Source: Temnopleurus reevesii (lineage: Eukaryota > Echinodermata > Echinoidea > Temnopleuroida > Temnopleuridae). Taken from it: DNA of 40,787 nt. Shown in pieces: positions 9,534 through 20,614 of this stretch; the stretch's first letter is position 1; the number at the start of each line of letters is the position of its first letter. The notes under the pieces were generated by a model. That model did no database searches. It saw nothing but the letters and a program-made list of their open reading frames with translations, and was not told where the DNA came from. The position numbers and the translations under genes are program-made. The stretch lies in assembly GCA_036244855.1 (NCBI GenBank), contig BQKZ01000022.1, forward strand, positions 129,051-169,837, given 5' to 3'.

Positions 9534-10520
9534 TTATGCATTCGTTCCTGCGAGAGAGCGAGCCCACTGGGTAGGTTCCCTGATGTTAGAAATCCGCCGA
9601 GTCAGGATGCATTTGAAGACGTTTCTGAACACCGGATGTTTCCAGGCGTAGACAAGCGGGTTCAGGCAGCTGTTGAAGGCAATTATGGCAACGATAACGG
9701 CGCTTAAATGTCTGTCATCTGGTACGAATAAGATAACGATGGATGGAGAAACACACGCGAAGAATAAGACGATGATGACAAGCATGTTTGTGGTGATTTT
9801 AGATTCCAGATCCCGTTGCCCGACTCCTCGGTCTTGCGGATTTATAATCGTCGGCGCATCCACAATTGACGCATTCACCGCTATCTGACGCACATGATGC
9901 CTGACGTGGCAGTATATTTTGACGTAGCAAACTATGATTATGATTAGAGAAACCAGAAGCCATAAACCCGATGGGTAGGCGTAGGCGTTGCCCTCAATAT
10001 GAGAACAAATCCCATCGTCATATCCGAAAGTTGATAGTCCTGCTCCAGCTACAACCACGTTGAAAATCGACACAACACTGCTAACACCAATAATCATCAA
10101 GGCGATTTTCCCCTTCGTGTATAATCTGTCATAGTCCGCTTTTGACTTGGTTATCATGTAAAATCGGTTGCATGAAATCAAGGTTAAGATGGAGACGCTT
10201 GCTCCTAAACAATTGATCATAAATACGGCAAGTACGGTGCAAGCCCTGTTGAAAGAGGTTGAGTTTCCTAGTCCAAGGAGGGACACCACCTGAACGGGTA
10301 GGAACAGGCAGGTGAGCAGGTCAACGACGGCGAGAGCGACCACGAAGCTATTAGTTGATGTCTGCAGTTGCCTGGACAGAGCGACGGCGATGATCACGAG
10401 AATATTCCACGGGATTCCTAGCAATGAAGTTGTAGCGAAAATCCATGCAGCGATGATTTCGTGGATGTTAATGTCAGAGACACCCAGCGTGTTATTAGTC
10501 ACCATGGTAATGCTAGACAT
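9534..10520 (-). CDS. Rhodopsin-type GPCR, intact and intronless
   Basis: A 328-residue frame starts at ATG 10520 (MSSITMVTNN); a second Met at residue 6 is an alternative start. TM1 about 22-48 with Asn39 (GIPWN, where relatives have GIPGN), TM2 with Asp67, Cys94 at the start of TM3, NRF at 118-120, Cys172 in extracellular loop 2, TM6 with FACVSPS rather than CWxP, and NPLVY at 287-291. Sequons lie at N9 and N86. Intracellular loop 3 is short. The tail LTRRISNIREPTQWAR is the family form. It is on the same strand as the other receptors, consistent with tandem duplication. Predicted plasma-membrane receptor, ligand unknown; no defect visible. Confidence 0.92.
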   Translation of the reverse strand: MSSITMVTNNTLGVSDINIHEIIAAWIFATTSLLGIPWNILVIIAVALSRQLQTSTNSFVVALAVVDLLTCLFLPVQVVSLLGLGNSTSFNRACTVLAVFMINCLGASVSILTLISCNRFYMITKSKADYDRLYTKGKIALMIIGVSSVVSIFNVVVAGAGLSTFGYDDGICSHIEGNAYAYPSGLWLLVSLIIIIVCYVKIYCHVRHHVRQIAVNASIVDAPTIINPQDRGVGQRDLESKITTNMLVIIVLFFACVSPSIVILFVPDDRHLSAVIVAIIAFNSCLNPLVYAWKHPVFRNVFKCILTRRISNIREPTQWARSLAGTNA

Positions 10521-10890
10521 TTTAAGTAGGTAACCTATTTTTTGTAATATATGACTGACAAGATTGGGTTTAAACGCGATGAATGTTCAGGAAAACATAG
10601 CTTCTACAAACAGAAACTTGTGATTTTGGCAGTTTGGTGGCTTTCTAATTTATGCACGCTAATGAAGTACTGCGCTGGAAGTGATCATCATTTTAGAAAG
10701 ATAGCCATCTCAAACCATGCTGCACTGGCTTTGTAAAGACATGGTGAAACCAATTGAATTGATTGAAAATTTGTCTCAGAATAAGACAAATATGACCACA
10801 TGTGCTCAAGGCAAGTGCAGACGTTTTTAAAAACAGATCGATTTTTGAAACACACTTTGCTTGTAACCCTTTATTTCAATACTGCAACAA
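10521..10890. other. Upstream region of GPCR at 9534
   Basis: No gene is seen. The stretch must carry the 5' flank of the minus-strand receptor, but no core promoter motif is distinct enough to call. Confidence 0.4.
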
Positions 10891-11020
10891 GGGCCCCGTA
10901 ACACAAAAGATTTTCATTCAATCGTACGATTGATATCAATCGCGAGTCTATGGGAAAGCATGTACTTAGTGTGCGATTGATCGTAAAATTGAGTGTATCT
11001 CTTGTATGTTACGGACTCCA
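10891..11020. mobile_element. MITE family F2, copy 1
   Basis: The ends GGGCCCCGTAACA and TGTTACGGACTCC are approximate inverses, and the middle holds the palindromic word GATTGATATCAATC. A better preserved relative lies at 19638-19786. Confidence 0.6.
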
Positions 11021-11925
11021 GGTATTGCCCGTACTGGTAGCACCGGTAATGACCATACAAAGCATGATACTAAAATATTAAACAAAATGAAGATCGATAA
11101 TTCGCCGTTTGCTCCGTGTTCAAGTTATCGCTTCTCCTGAGAGTTCACGTTCAGTCAATATTATATTTTATTTGTTTTTAGGAAAAAATGTACTTTGATA
11201 AAAAAAAAGGGAGTCTCCACTATCAGCCATAAAAAGTGTGATGCATAAAGTCAGATTGGTTCATGAAAAAAGGGACATAAGATGGATTATTATCCCAAAG
11301 ATTTGAAATTGTTAAAGGAGTGCATGGGATTTATTTTCAGGAAAGATAAGAAAAAGAAAATCAGTATAGAGCGTTGGAAACTAACAATAATAGATCACAG
11401 TATAGTCAGCTTGGGTGTATTAATAAAAACTTTGCACTTGTGGAATGATATATAAAAAGAAAAAGCATTTCAAACTGTCTAGTACTAAAAGATTTTCATA
11501 GTTATAGTTACTCCATAAACCTATCTCTCAACTGTCATTTAATACAGAATCAATGTTCTCAAACAACTCTTCTGAAATTACTCACATGAAGAGAAATCTT
11601 CTGTTTTTTTAATAAATGGAGATGTTATGCTATTTTGCAAAAATATCTTTGAAGTTGTATTGATTCTATTCATATGTGTGTCGATTATGATTGACAAGTC
11701 TATCAATAACTTTCATTACGTCACCTCACAAGAATTTTCTTGAAAATGAATCAATCGTCATGATCTATCAAATTTTGGGCGCAAGGCATTTTTCAGACAC
11801 TAGACATTAGAATCAAAATGATTTTTGATGGTGGCACTTGATAAATAAGGCTACTGAACATCCATAAACATGAAGAAAATCACAATATTTCAAACACATT
11901 GGATTCACATAGAACCTTATCGCTA
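11021..11925. other. Non-coding A+T-rich stretch
   Basis: No gene, RNA or repeat is recognised on either strand. Confidence 0.4.
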
Positions 11926-11929
11926 GGGC

Positions 11930-12110
11930 GCTCCGGTGGTCTAGTGGTTATGACACTGGTCTAGCAATCCAGAGGTCGTGGGTTCGAGTCCCACCCGGTA
12001 CAGCCTATGATTTTTTTTCATAGCCTCCGGGTAGCTTAACACAGCAGTATTGCGTGTGCACCCCTTTGTGGGCCGTTGGCGACAATCTTGAATAAACTCT
12101 ATCTATCATT
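11930..12110 (+). mobile_element. tRNA-derived SINE
   Basis: The head (about 11930-12003) carries a Pol III box A (TGGTCTAGTGG) and box B (GGTTCGAGTCC). It could fold like a tRNA with an AGC-like anticodon loop, but the acceptor stem pairs poorly, so a functional tRNA is unlikely. A body follows, then an AATAAACTCTATCTATC tail. This head, body and simple tail arrangement is that of a SINE. Confidence 0.7.
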
Positions 12111-12685
12111 ACGTCATCCAGCGGAATTAATCACAATATTTCAAGAAAATCCTTGTACTGATTTTTTATGAGACTTTTCAATGGTGTAAAATTTGTTATA
12201 CCCACTCCATATTGTGTTTTCACTGCATCACTGAAAAAAAATCAGATAAGTCTTGCCTAATCCAAACATAAGTGGGATACCCATCACAAACAAAAATTAT
12301 TAAATTGATCTCCATCAAACATGTCAAAAGTTTATAAATAAAACTGTACGTATATAGGCAACAAAATTATGTAGTAGTAGTTCCCTGATGATAACATAAA
12401 ACTACAATCATAGCCAGCTTTCTACATTCTGTCAGTCAAAGGATAAACCTTAAAGGGGAATTACACCCAGACATTAATTTGCAGTCAATAAATGAAGCAA
12501 GATAAGATGAAAAGACTCTGAAAATTTGAGCAAAATTGGATTATCCGTTCAAAAGTTATGACTTTTCAAAGTTTTGATTTACACCCTTCATGGGCTTCTT
12601 GAATTGGCAACCTACAAGGCACAAAATGGCTGCGAACATGGAAAACTCTCCATTCACTTTGCACACAAAATTTCACATTTTCCTA

Positions 12686-12940
12686 ATAATAATAATAAAA
12701 TAATGATGTCTTATTTACCCAGTGTATAGCCACATTCAGCTGCAAACTAGCTGCTCTTCCAGGGGGGGGGCCTGCATAACATAAATTTATTATTACCCTT
12801 CTCCTTTCATAAATGTCGAGCGCCTGGCAAGAAGGCAGATTATCCCATTTTTATAAGTCTTTGGTATGACTCGGCCGGGGATCGAACCCACGACCTTCCG
12901 TTCATGGGGCAGACGCTCTACCACTGAGCCATACATGACC
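12686..12940 (-). mobile_element. tRNA-derived SINE nested in MITE F3
   Basis: On the minus strand the head (about 12940 to 12868) has box A (TGGCTCAGTGG) and box B (GGTTCGATCCCC). The body contains a C/G homopolymer near 12761-12770, and the element ends in ATT repeats near 12686. The MITE sequence resumes on both sides, as shown by the uninterrupted relative at 16977, where CACATTTTCCT is followed within a few bases by GAAAAGTAGACA. Confidence 0.8.
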
Positions 12941-13027
12941 GGAAAAGTAGACACAATTTTTTTTTTCAGTTATATAAAATATAGCTACATCAATTCTGCA
13001 AACATTGCAGAAAGAATGGCATTGATT

Positions 13028-13113
13028 CCTCATTTTTTCAATTTCAATTCAAAATAACATTACATTTTTTCCTTCAAATAAATCAGTGATGTACAGTGTA
13101 GCAATTTACAATA
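13028..13113 (-). repeat. Retroposon 3' tail, copy 2
   Basis: Matches 1636-1730 (see that entry). It lies inside MITE F3, so it either inserted there or the earlier copy derives from such an element. Confidence 0.5.
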
Positions 13114-13353
13114 TGATATTGTTCTATTTTTTGATAAATTCATGTACAAAGTTAATGAGTTGTCCATGAATGACATCACAGATTATGCTAATTGGCTATA
13201 AGCTGCCAATTCAAGGATGCCCATCACGGGTGTAAATTATAACTTTTGAAAAATTCATAACTTTTGAATGGATTATCCGATTTTGCTCAAATTTGTTCAT
13301 CGTATTTTTCTTCATTTACTGACCACACATTAATGTCTGGGTGTAATTCCCCT

Positions 13354-14702
13354 TTAAAATGTAACTCACAGCCCCTCCCTATGTTTGAAGACAAACTGAA
13401 GTTAATAATCAACGACGATTATGATGGTTGAAGAGCTCTTCAATTTGATAATTGATTTGTTATCATAAAAACTACTCTATCATTTCAAAGGAAAATATTA
13501 CTTCTTCTGACTCGGTAGGTTGCTCATTGTATCAGTTTGATGTCATTTCCAAAATTAAAAACAAAGTCATTTTCATGATCAGACTTTGATGCATGTCGTT
13601 GGGTGTTACGAGTCGAATGTGCCCGAGTATACGCAGACTGCTATATATTTCAGATTTTCTTCAGTAATTCATTTAAATTTGGACATTTCTGATATTGCAT
13701 GATAGCCAAGAATCCGCTTCAATTTGTTTTATGTGAGTAAACATTTGTAAGGTTTTGATTTTAAACAATGTTCTTTTTTATTCATTTTGCATTACAAATA
13801 AAATGGTAAGATAAATTTACAGCTCTAACTGGTAGTTTACATACTATACTGTCATAACTATTTAATGTTGATAAATCTACTAGTTAATCATGGTGATTGA
13901 GAGATGGTAATTTTTTAAACCTTTGTGATAGTTTAGTCTAGGCTACTTCGGGTATAGCTGAATTAAGAACTGTTTCACCTATATATTACAACTTTAAAAA
14001 TGTGCATTGCACGTAAATAGCTTTCATAAATACTTTTCTCACATTTAGAAAAAAATCCCGCCGATGGTGTTGATTTTCTTCAACGAGAAATGTATCCACA
14101 TAAATTTAACACTACCCAATCGTGATTGGGGACCGCGGTAGGGGAGAGGAGAGCAACGAAATATCTGATTATGTGTGTGCCTATATATATAGTTGAGTTG
14201 AAGGTATGCTTCAATTACCATCCAGTTACCAAATAATGATATAGGAAGGACTTTTATCAGTCATAGACCCGATAAGGCGTTATATAAATACAGAATATTT
14301 GCAGTATTATTTTGAATTTCATACATTTCGAATAAATTGAAACAAAGTGAAAGGGCAGAGGTTATGGGCAAGCTATTTCAAATCCATTGCATTTCAACCC
14401 CATAGAAAGGGACCCTGTTTAACATTTTCCCCGAAATGTAGATGTATTAGATAAAAAAATGTAATGAGAATCATCATTAAAATCCATCGATGTTAAAAAG
14501 GAGTAAAACGTCAATAAACATTAAAAGATTGTGGAATCTTTCTTGAAAATATCGTGAAATATGGTTCGTAAATCCAACACGAATTTCAAATTCCAAGGAA
14601 AATGAGACAAAATCATTTTCCACCATTGATAGTCCTTGGGACTCACACCCTTATATCGTATGCTTTTATCATCTTGCATACAGATCTTCGCCTATACACA
14701 CC
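13354..14702. other. 5' flank of the B-box gene
   Basis: No coding exon or repeat is recognised in about 1.35 kb. TATA-like words occur (for example TATAAATACA near 14283 and TTATATCG near 14650), but none can be tied to a start site. An upstream non-coding exon is possible. Confidence 0.35.
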
Positions 14703-16151
14703 ATGGCTACGAGTTTCATGGAAGACAGTGGAGAACAACTGAAGAGCAAAAAGGGGCATGACATGACATGGTCATGTGACATATTTAGCGAACCAATCAA
14801 ATTTTTCTGCGATGAACACAATGTACCTCTTTGTCAGGCATGCGCGACAAAGGATCACCAGAAACCATGCAGTCTAAAATTCATCGGGGATGTTATCTCC
14901 GATAGGAGGGAACAGCTAGAGCAGAAGAAGAACGACCTAGATGAAGCGATGGCAGACTTTGAGGAAGTTGACGCCACGATCAAATCCTGCAAGGCAGTTT
15001 TGGCGGAGCATCTTCAGTCTGTTAGAAGTGCGGCTGATTTGGCCTACAAGGGCAAACTTAAGAGCTTGCTCAAGGCAGAGTGGATTGAGATTCACAAAAT
15101 AGAACAGAAGGCAGCAAAACAGATCCAAGCACGACAGAAGAAAACAGAACAGCAACGGAAAGACATCGAGGACACCAAACAGAAGCTCACTTCGGAATGT
15201 GACGAAATAGAAAATCTGATGCGGAAACAGATAATTGCCCTCGAAAGTAAGAACATGCTCGCTGTCAATAAACTGATAAACACTGATCAGAAAATGAAAG
15301 AAATAAGGAAAACTGACAAGGAATTGGTAATCGGTGCTACCCAAGTAATAGCCTCTGTCGATGAGGTTTTGAGTGTTAACAAGGACAGCGCGGAATGTCT
15401 TCAGGAGATACAGCGTGCCATCGAGAGTGTGGAGTTTGTTGAATGCAGAAGATACGGGCAGAAGCACTACGGACGAGTCTACGAGAACATTGGAAAATGG
15501 GAGAAAGTCAAGGACATTGTGACTCCATACAGACACAGTTCTGCCTTTCCCAGTCTTGCTGCTTTGTCGAGCGATTGTGTGGCATATGTTTCTTCTTCTT
15601 TAGGAAACAATGTGCATGCGATTGACTTAAACACTGGTGACAGCGAGCTCGTCATTAAAGGTCATTCCGTTATCTCCTGTGCTTCATTAAACAGAAATTT
15701 ATTTGTATGCAGTGGTTGGCGTGGGGACATCACCCTTTATGACAGAACCCATACGCCGTCAACTCTGGTTTGGGACATTACATTGCCAACGGAATCCCCA
15801 AGCGTTCCAAGGAGTTACGTTGATGTTGACAGCGATGGGATGATCCTTGCTGGGGTGACCGCTCGACCTGACATCTACGTCATCAATCCATCTGATGGAA
15901 AGATACTTCGAACTATCACGATGCAGTGTGACGTAATAGATGGCAGGATATGCTCCCTGCATTCGGGGAATATCATGGTCGATACGAAGTCTGGAGCAGT
16001 CATCATCTCTCGATCTGGAGAGGTTGTCTCAACGGGGTTAGATCGCTCGCGTCTAGATGACTACATCTTCGTAACTTCTTCCGGGGAGAAAGTAGGCGTG
16101 GATGAAAGATGGAAATCAGTAGTAGTGTATCGAAGAGATATTAGTGTGTAG
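14703..16151 (+). CDS. TRIM-like B-box / coiled-coil / propeller-like protein without RING
   Basis: A single-exon frame of 482 codons; the ATG sits in a good eukaryotic context (ACACCATGG). Residues 20-62 are a B-box 2-type zinc finger with C25, C36, H39, C44, C47, H52 and C56 in the expected spacing. The usual His three residues after the first Cys is Phe28, so one zinc ligand is missing. Residues 65 to about 215 are highly charged and helical with Leu/Ile heptads, the TRIM coiled coil. Residues about 275-482 consist of repeated beta-rich units (IDLNTGD, LYDRTHT, VINPSDGK, IISRSGE), as in NHL- or WD-like propellers. There is no RING, so it is unlikely to be a ubiquitin ligase alone; it may act as a scaffold or bind a RING partner through the coiled coil. 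Cytoplasmic location is inferred. It lies alone, opposite in strand to the GPCRs, and looks intact. Confidence 0.88.
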   Translation: MATSFMEDSGEQLKSKKGHDMTWSCDIFSEPIKFFCDEHNVPLCQACATKDHQKPCSLKFIGDVISDRREQLEQKKNDLDEAMADFEEVDATIKSCKAVLAEHLQSVRSAADLAYKGKLKSLLKAEWIEIHKIEQKAAKQIQARQKKTEQQRKDIEDTKQKLTSECDEIENLMRKQIIALESKNMLAVNKLINTDQKMKEIRKTDKELVIGATQVIASVDEVLSVNKDSAECLQEIQRAIESVEFVECRRYGQKHYGRVYENIGKWEKVKDIVTPYRHSSAFPSLAALSSDCVAYVSSSLGNNVHAIDLNTGDSELVIKGHSVISCASLNRNLFVCSGWRGDITLYDRTHTPSTLVWDITLPTESPSVPRSYVDVDSDGMILAGVTARPDIYVINPSDGKILRTITMQCDVIDGRICSLHSGNIMVDTKSGAVIISRSGEVVSTGLDRSRLDDYIFVTSSGEKVGVDERWKSVVVYRRDISV

Positions 16152-16976
16152 TAGAAGACATTCTTGTTTTGTGTCCCAATGTACAAATGTAGTATTACTG
16201 CTCGCATTAGAGTATAATAGAAACAGATGGAACTACTTGTTGAAGCTTTCCCAGTGATTTTAGTATACAAAGGTGTTTTAATTATTCCTCTCTTCCTTCA
16301 CCAGATCAACCCTTTATCAACTGAACCGCTCATCATTTCAACGCACTTTTGTAAACGTAGTAACTATTCTTGTATATGGCTATAAATGATGAATTTCATG
16401 TCTTTGCAATGCACAGCTTAGTTTACACATGCCTATACATTACGCTTCAATCGAGAGCTATGTTGACGACGAATACAGGTACAGATGATTGAAAATCACA
16501 TTCAACTTCGCTATTGCACAAATTTAGAATACACATTTTTGTCCGCCCCTCCCAAATACGGACGGGAAAGAGAACTTTGCGGAGGTGAAATCTTGATGAC
16601 GACATGTTGTGTGCCGCTGTCTTGATTCACTTCAGTGATTTACACAGTTTACTTATGTATTTGATGAAAATAATTCCTACATTGATACACAGAATCACCA
16701 ATCCTGCCAATAATACGCAAATTAAACCTCGTATGTGTCTAAAAATTGATCAAGAATGAGCTCAGATAATGAAAGATTTGGTATGATTAAAATTGATAAT
16801 ACTTCGTCAAGTAAAATTCCCTAAAAGTGATTTAAATTGTAGATTTGATGTTCACTCTTTCAACGAACCGTCGTAATTGATTCAGGACAGACATGAAAGA
16901 GCAAGATAATCTGTCAAGAATGTAAAGTAGATCATGTAGCAATCGTGATGAATAGCGCATACAAGCAGGAATTTAA

Positions 16977-17246
16977 AGGGGAACTTCACCCAGACATTGA
17001 TTTTCACTCAGTGGATGAAGAAAAATGCAATGGTCAATCTGTGAAAATTTGAGCAAAATCCGTCAATCCATTCAAAAGTTATGAATTTCCAAAATTTTGA
17101 TATACTCCTCCTCATGGGCTCCTCAAATTGGCAACATACTGGAACAAAATGGCTGCCAACATGGAGAACTCTCCATTCGCTTTGTACACAAAATTTCACA
17201 TTTTCCTCTTTTTCCAGAAAAGTAGACAAAATTTTGTTTCTTCGGT
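16977..17246. mobile_element. MITE family F3, copy truncated by a gap
   Basis: TTTAA then AGGGGAACTTCACCCAGACA starts the element at 16977, and it aligns with 12454 onward past ACAAAATTTCACATTTTCC to the unresolved bases at 17247. It shows what the 12454 copy looks like without its SINE. Confidence 0.75.
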
Positions 17247-17278
17247 NNNNNNNNNNNNNNNNNNNNNNNNNNNNNNNN
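17247..17278. other. Assembly gap, 32 unresolved bases
   Basis: A run of N inside the centre of the inverted duplication. The printed length may not be the true length. Confidence 0.95.
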
Positions 17279-17739
17279 GAATAAATTAGCAACGCCAGCA
17301 AATTATTTTGAAAAGTGATCACATTATTAGGTATTTTCGGCCCGATTTATGCAAACTAATTTAGCGAATTGCGTAAAACTATATCCAGTCTATCTTTTAT
17401 CAGTTATCTAAGTACATCAAATATAATTGTATGTAGATACAAGTTCTTGATAACTTATTGGCAATTTTATGCATCAATGTAAGATTTATTTTCATCAGGT
17501 ACAACTTAGTAAACTGTGCAAATCAATGAAGTGAAGCATGCCAACGGCACACAACATGTCGTCTTCACACCTCCACCCCCCCGCATTAATTGCTACATTA
17601 TTGAGTGGGGCGGAAAACAAGATATACTGTGTTTATTTTAGTTTAGTAAAAGAGAGAGAATTCGACATTGAGTTATATGTATGTTATATGTATATTAAGC
17701 CCTCGATTGAAGCTTGGTTGACTTTACTCAAGCTGTGGT

Positions 17740-19637
17740 CTTCAAGAAGACAACCATATCAAGAGAACTACGAACATGTTCAAAATTATATCATATTGTT
17801 AAAAGAGATCTTTAGAAAGTAAACTGTGGAACATCTAACTTATTCATGAGTTTGACTTTAAATTAAATCTGTTAAAAAAATGGGGAACACATGTGCTGAG
17901 CACGTACTGTAGTTGTAAATCTGTGTACTGATAAAAAACAATTAGAATTGAATTTCACTGCCTGTGGCCCATTTTATGACACATTGAGCAGAAGGGACAA
18001 TTACTTTGGAAAAATTAAACAACTTCGATTCAAGCAAGCAAGATGCACACACACACACATGAAGTTTCCTTCCCCTTTACTTTGTGGAGAAATGCCGAAC
18101 AGGTGTTACATATATTCAATGAATAAACACGGAAGCTAATTGTGTGGTAATGCTATTGTAAATGCCTTTTAAAGTGAAAGTTTTTTACTTTGACGAAATT
18201 CATATTTACCTTGTGCTCAAAATGTGGAATCTGAGTATCTCGCAGTGTCATGCACATTACACAGGTGTTACAAACCAAACGTAAATGTTAATGGACAAAT
18301 CTTCTACAACGATAGATTTTTTACTGATTGGAAATAAAGTACAATACAATACACTTTATGCTGTATGCTGAAAATGACGGAGTCCGAATAATTTGTAAAT
18401 TTTTTCTCATGCATTTATAAATTCTGATATGTTAAGCACAATATAGTCTTTGAAATATATCATCATTTTTAATACATATAGTGTATAACTAGATATTGTA
18501 GGCTTCCAGTACAGTATTTCAATTCACGAAATAATCACGGAGATATCGCGATATCGAAATTTGATCGCATCACTTTATCCTAAGCACAGATGTAATGAAG
18601 GATCGAATCTGAGCTGGGTTTTTTTTTTTTTTTGGGGGGGGGGGGAATGAAATAAGTATTTATATATGAAGTGCTGCGTCACGAAAAAAAAATTGATCGT
18701 CTTCTTTTTTTTTTGCTTGCGTGTATTTTCCTTAATAATTTTTATATGATTTGTGTTATGTGAGGGTTTTTTTTATAATAATGATAACAATAGGGGCTAC
18801 TTGTATAGCGCACCTTTCGGTGCTCATCGCGCTTTGTCAGTTATGTCAGTTTATGATGCATTCCTTATGTAATTTCGATTATTGAAAATAATTACTTCTA
18901 AATACAAAAAAAAAATCGCTCATCAAACGAAAAACATTAGATTGACGACAAAATATGAAGGAATTGAATGGTATGACTATTAACTTACAATATTTATACA
19001 TAATTATCTAATCATGCTGTAAAAATATGTAATATATCGACTTCTCTAAGAAATATAATAAAAATGAAATTTTATGCATTCTGTTTGAAAATCAGCGCAT
19101 GTATGAAAATTATCTGAATTTTTTATTTACAATTTTATCATTATTTTTTTTAGATAGCATGCATATCAAAAGCATACTGTCTAGTAGGTCACCACAAAGA
19201 TCATGAATATGGTCCACACAATTCCTTTTCACACACCCATGATTAATATGCATTCATTGCTTTGTTATATTTGATAATCTTTAAATCAAAATTAACCAAA
19301 ATACATTCATTCGACGGAATGAACCAATGAAAATTCATTCATTCGACCAAATGAACTGAAAAATACTTTGATATACTGTCAATAAAATGAATGATTTATT
19401 TATGCACTTCTATTTCGATAACAAGCAATGTAACAACAAATAAATGTGAACAGTTTCGAGCAAACATAAATTGAACAAAATTACAAAGGAAAAATGCATA
19501 CATAATATTTACAGGATAATTATAAATTAAGAGTTAATTTGAGCGACCAAGCATTTAGGATTTCGAAATGGAGGGGTGTGCAAAAAAAGCAGAGCTTGTA
19601 TAATGGGCATCCCCAGATTAGCTTTTGACGAACTCCT
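17740..19637. other. Non-coding stretch with simple repeats
   Basis: No gene is seen. It holds a short CA run (about 18047-18058), a T run joined to a G run (about 18619-18646), and the perfect palindrome GATATCGCGATATC (18542-18555). At 18787-18840 an ACTTGTATAGCGCACCTTT word follows an AT-rich repeat, resembling tails of tRNA-SINEs common in marine invertebrates. A ~33-bp direct repeat containing ATTCATTCGAC lies near 19305-19360. Confidence 0.5.
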
Positions 19638-19786
19638 GGGCCCCGTAACATAAAGGTTTGCGATTAATCGCTATTTGATCTTGCGATCAATTGCAAACTT
19701 TAGTACAGGATTTGCCATAGACTTGCGATTGATATCAATCGCTATCAGATTAGCATTTAATCGCAAACCTTTGTGTTACGGGGCCC
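19638..19786. mobile_element. MITE family F2, copy 2, near-perfect ends
   Basis: GGGCCCCGTAACATAAAGGT at 19638 is inverted at 19767-19786 with one mismatch, and the arm similarity extends inward to TTTGCGATTAA. It shares GATTGATATCAATC with the copy at 10891. It is 149 bp long with no coding content. Confidence 0.8.
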
Positions 19787-20304
19787 TGGATGAGCTGCTT
19801 ATCGTCGCAGTTCTTATTCATTGTTCGGTTTATATATATATATCTAAAGATAGAATTTCCTAAATCGCATTACAAGTTCAGATTTTTAGTGGGTCTCGCC
19901 GCTTTCCTCAGAATAAAGATTTTAATGAATTTTGTTTATGATTTTGTTGTTATCATTTTTATTGCGTGATTACACATGTCAGAATGATGGATGATATACC
20001 TATTCATTGTATTCTATTGACTTTTCTATGTTCAGCTGTAGAAGAAAAATAGAATGAAATTTAATGAGTTCTGTTTGAGAATTTATTTATGTATGTATGT
20101 ATATGAGAATGTTTGACTTTTATTTCCTTTTTCACGGTTTATTCAGGTAGCGTGCCTCTTACAAGGTTACCATTAGTACGTCGTGACAGTTCCTTTAATT
20201 TCCTCTTCCAATCATTGACTCCGTCCTTATTGTTTTGCTATGATATATTTTATGACATAATTAAAATAGCGATTAACCCTTTCATTATGTTTAATAACCT
20301 TGCA
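19787..20304. other. Non-coding stretch
   Basis: No gene or repeat is recognised apart from a short TA run near 19831-19841 and a TATG run near 20089-20104. Confidence 0.4.
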
Positions 20305-20599
20305 ATAGACCACGTTTGTAATGTATTCAAACTTATTCATATTTTCCCCAAGATGAATTTTTTATTCAGCTGTCAGAAAATAATGAAAATACAATACTCA
20401 AAATGTCACTTGCGTCCATTAACGCTGCTAGGTTGGACAAACATACTAGCTTGACCAACCTAGCATCAACCACTACATGCTTTCCACATTCCTTCTAATG
20501 AAATACGATTATTCTATATCAGGTGAACACATTTTTTGTCATTGTGCATTTGACAAAGAAGCGTGTATAAAATTTGAATTCATTACGAAAGTGGCCTAT
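20305..20599 (-). mobile_element. MITE family F4, copy 1
   Basis: The left end ATAGACCACGTTTGTAATG and the right end CATTACGAAAGTGGCCTAT are inverted copies. A second copy in opposite orientation lies at 31967-32248; they share ACGCTTCTTTGTCAAA, TCATTATTTTCTGACAG and a GCTAGGTTG word. Strand is given relative to that copy. Confidence 0.75.
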
Positions 20600-20614
20600 T
20601 GAAATGGATTCTGA

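Larger units (their letters stand above)
12454..13353. mobile_element. MITE family F3 with TTAA target sites, split by a SINE
   Basis: AGGGGAATTACACCCAGACA at 12454 is inverted at the right end (13334-13353), and each end abuts a TTAA (12450-12453 and 13354-13357). The arms stay similar for over 150 bp. TTAA duplications are typical of piggyBac-type transposition, so a non-autonomous relative is suggested. A SINE occupies about 12686-12940. The part 13028-13113 matches the retroposon tail at 1636-1730, so there may be a second insertion. No transposase is visible. Confidence 0.8.
16412..17739. repeat. Large inverted duplication with a MITE and gap at its centre
   Basis: Arm 16412-16727 recurs inverted at 17447-17739. 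Shared stretches include GACGACATGTTGTGTGCCG and CACAGTTTACT, with the diverged CACAGCTT and CTTCAATCGAG at the outer ends. The central ~720 bp contains part of MITE F3 (from 16977) and a 32-base gap. It could be a long foldback transposon. No coding content is recognised. Confidence 0.75.

Noticed and set aside
11930..12003. Functional tRNA gene
   Set aside because: Boxes A and B are present, but the acceptor stem pairs poorly and a SINE-like body and tail follow.
12868..12940. Functional minus-strand tRNA gene with CAT-like anticodon loop
   Set aside because: The anticodon stem has mismatches and it continues into a SINE body inside a MITE.
14937..15536. 199-codon minus-strand open frame
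   Set aside because: It lies antisense to the coiled-coil part of the B-box gene; the plus strand gives a clear multi-domain protein.
17538..17822. 94-codon plus-strand open frame
   Set aside because: It lies in an arm of the inverted duplication, and the other arm does not keep the frame open.
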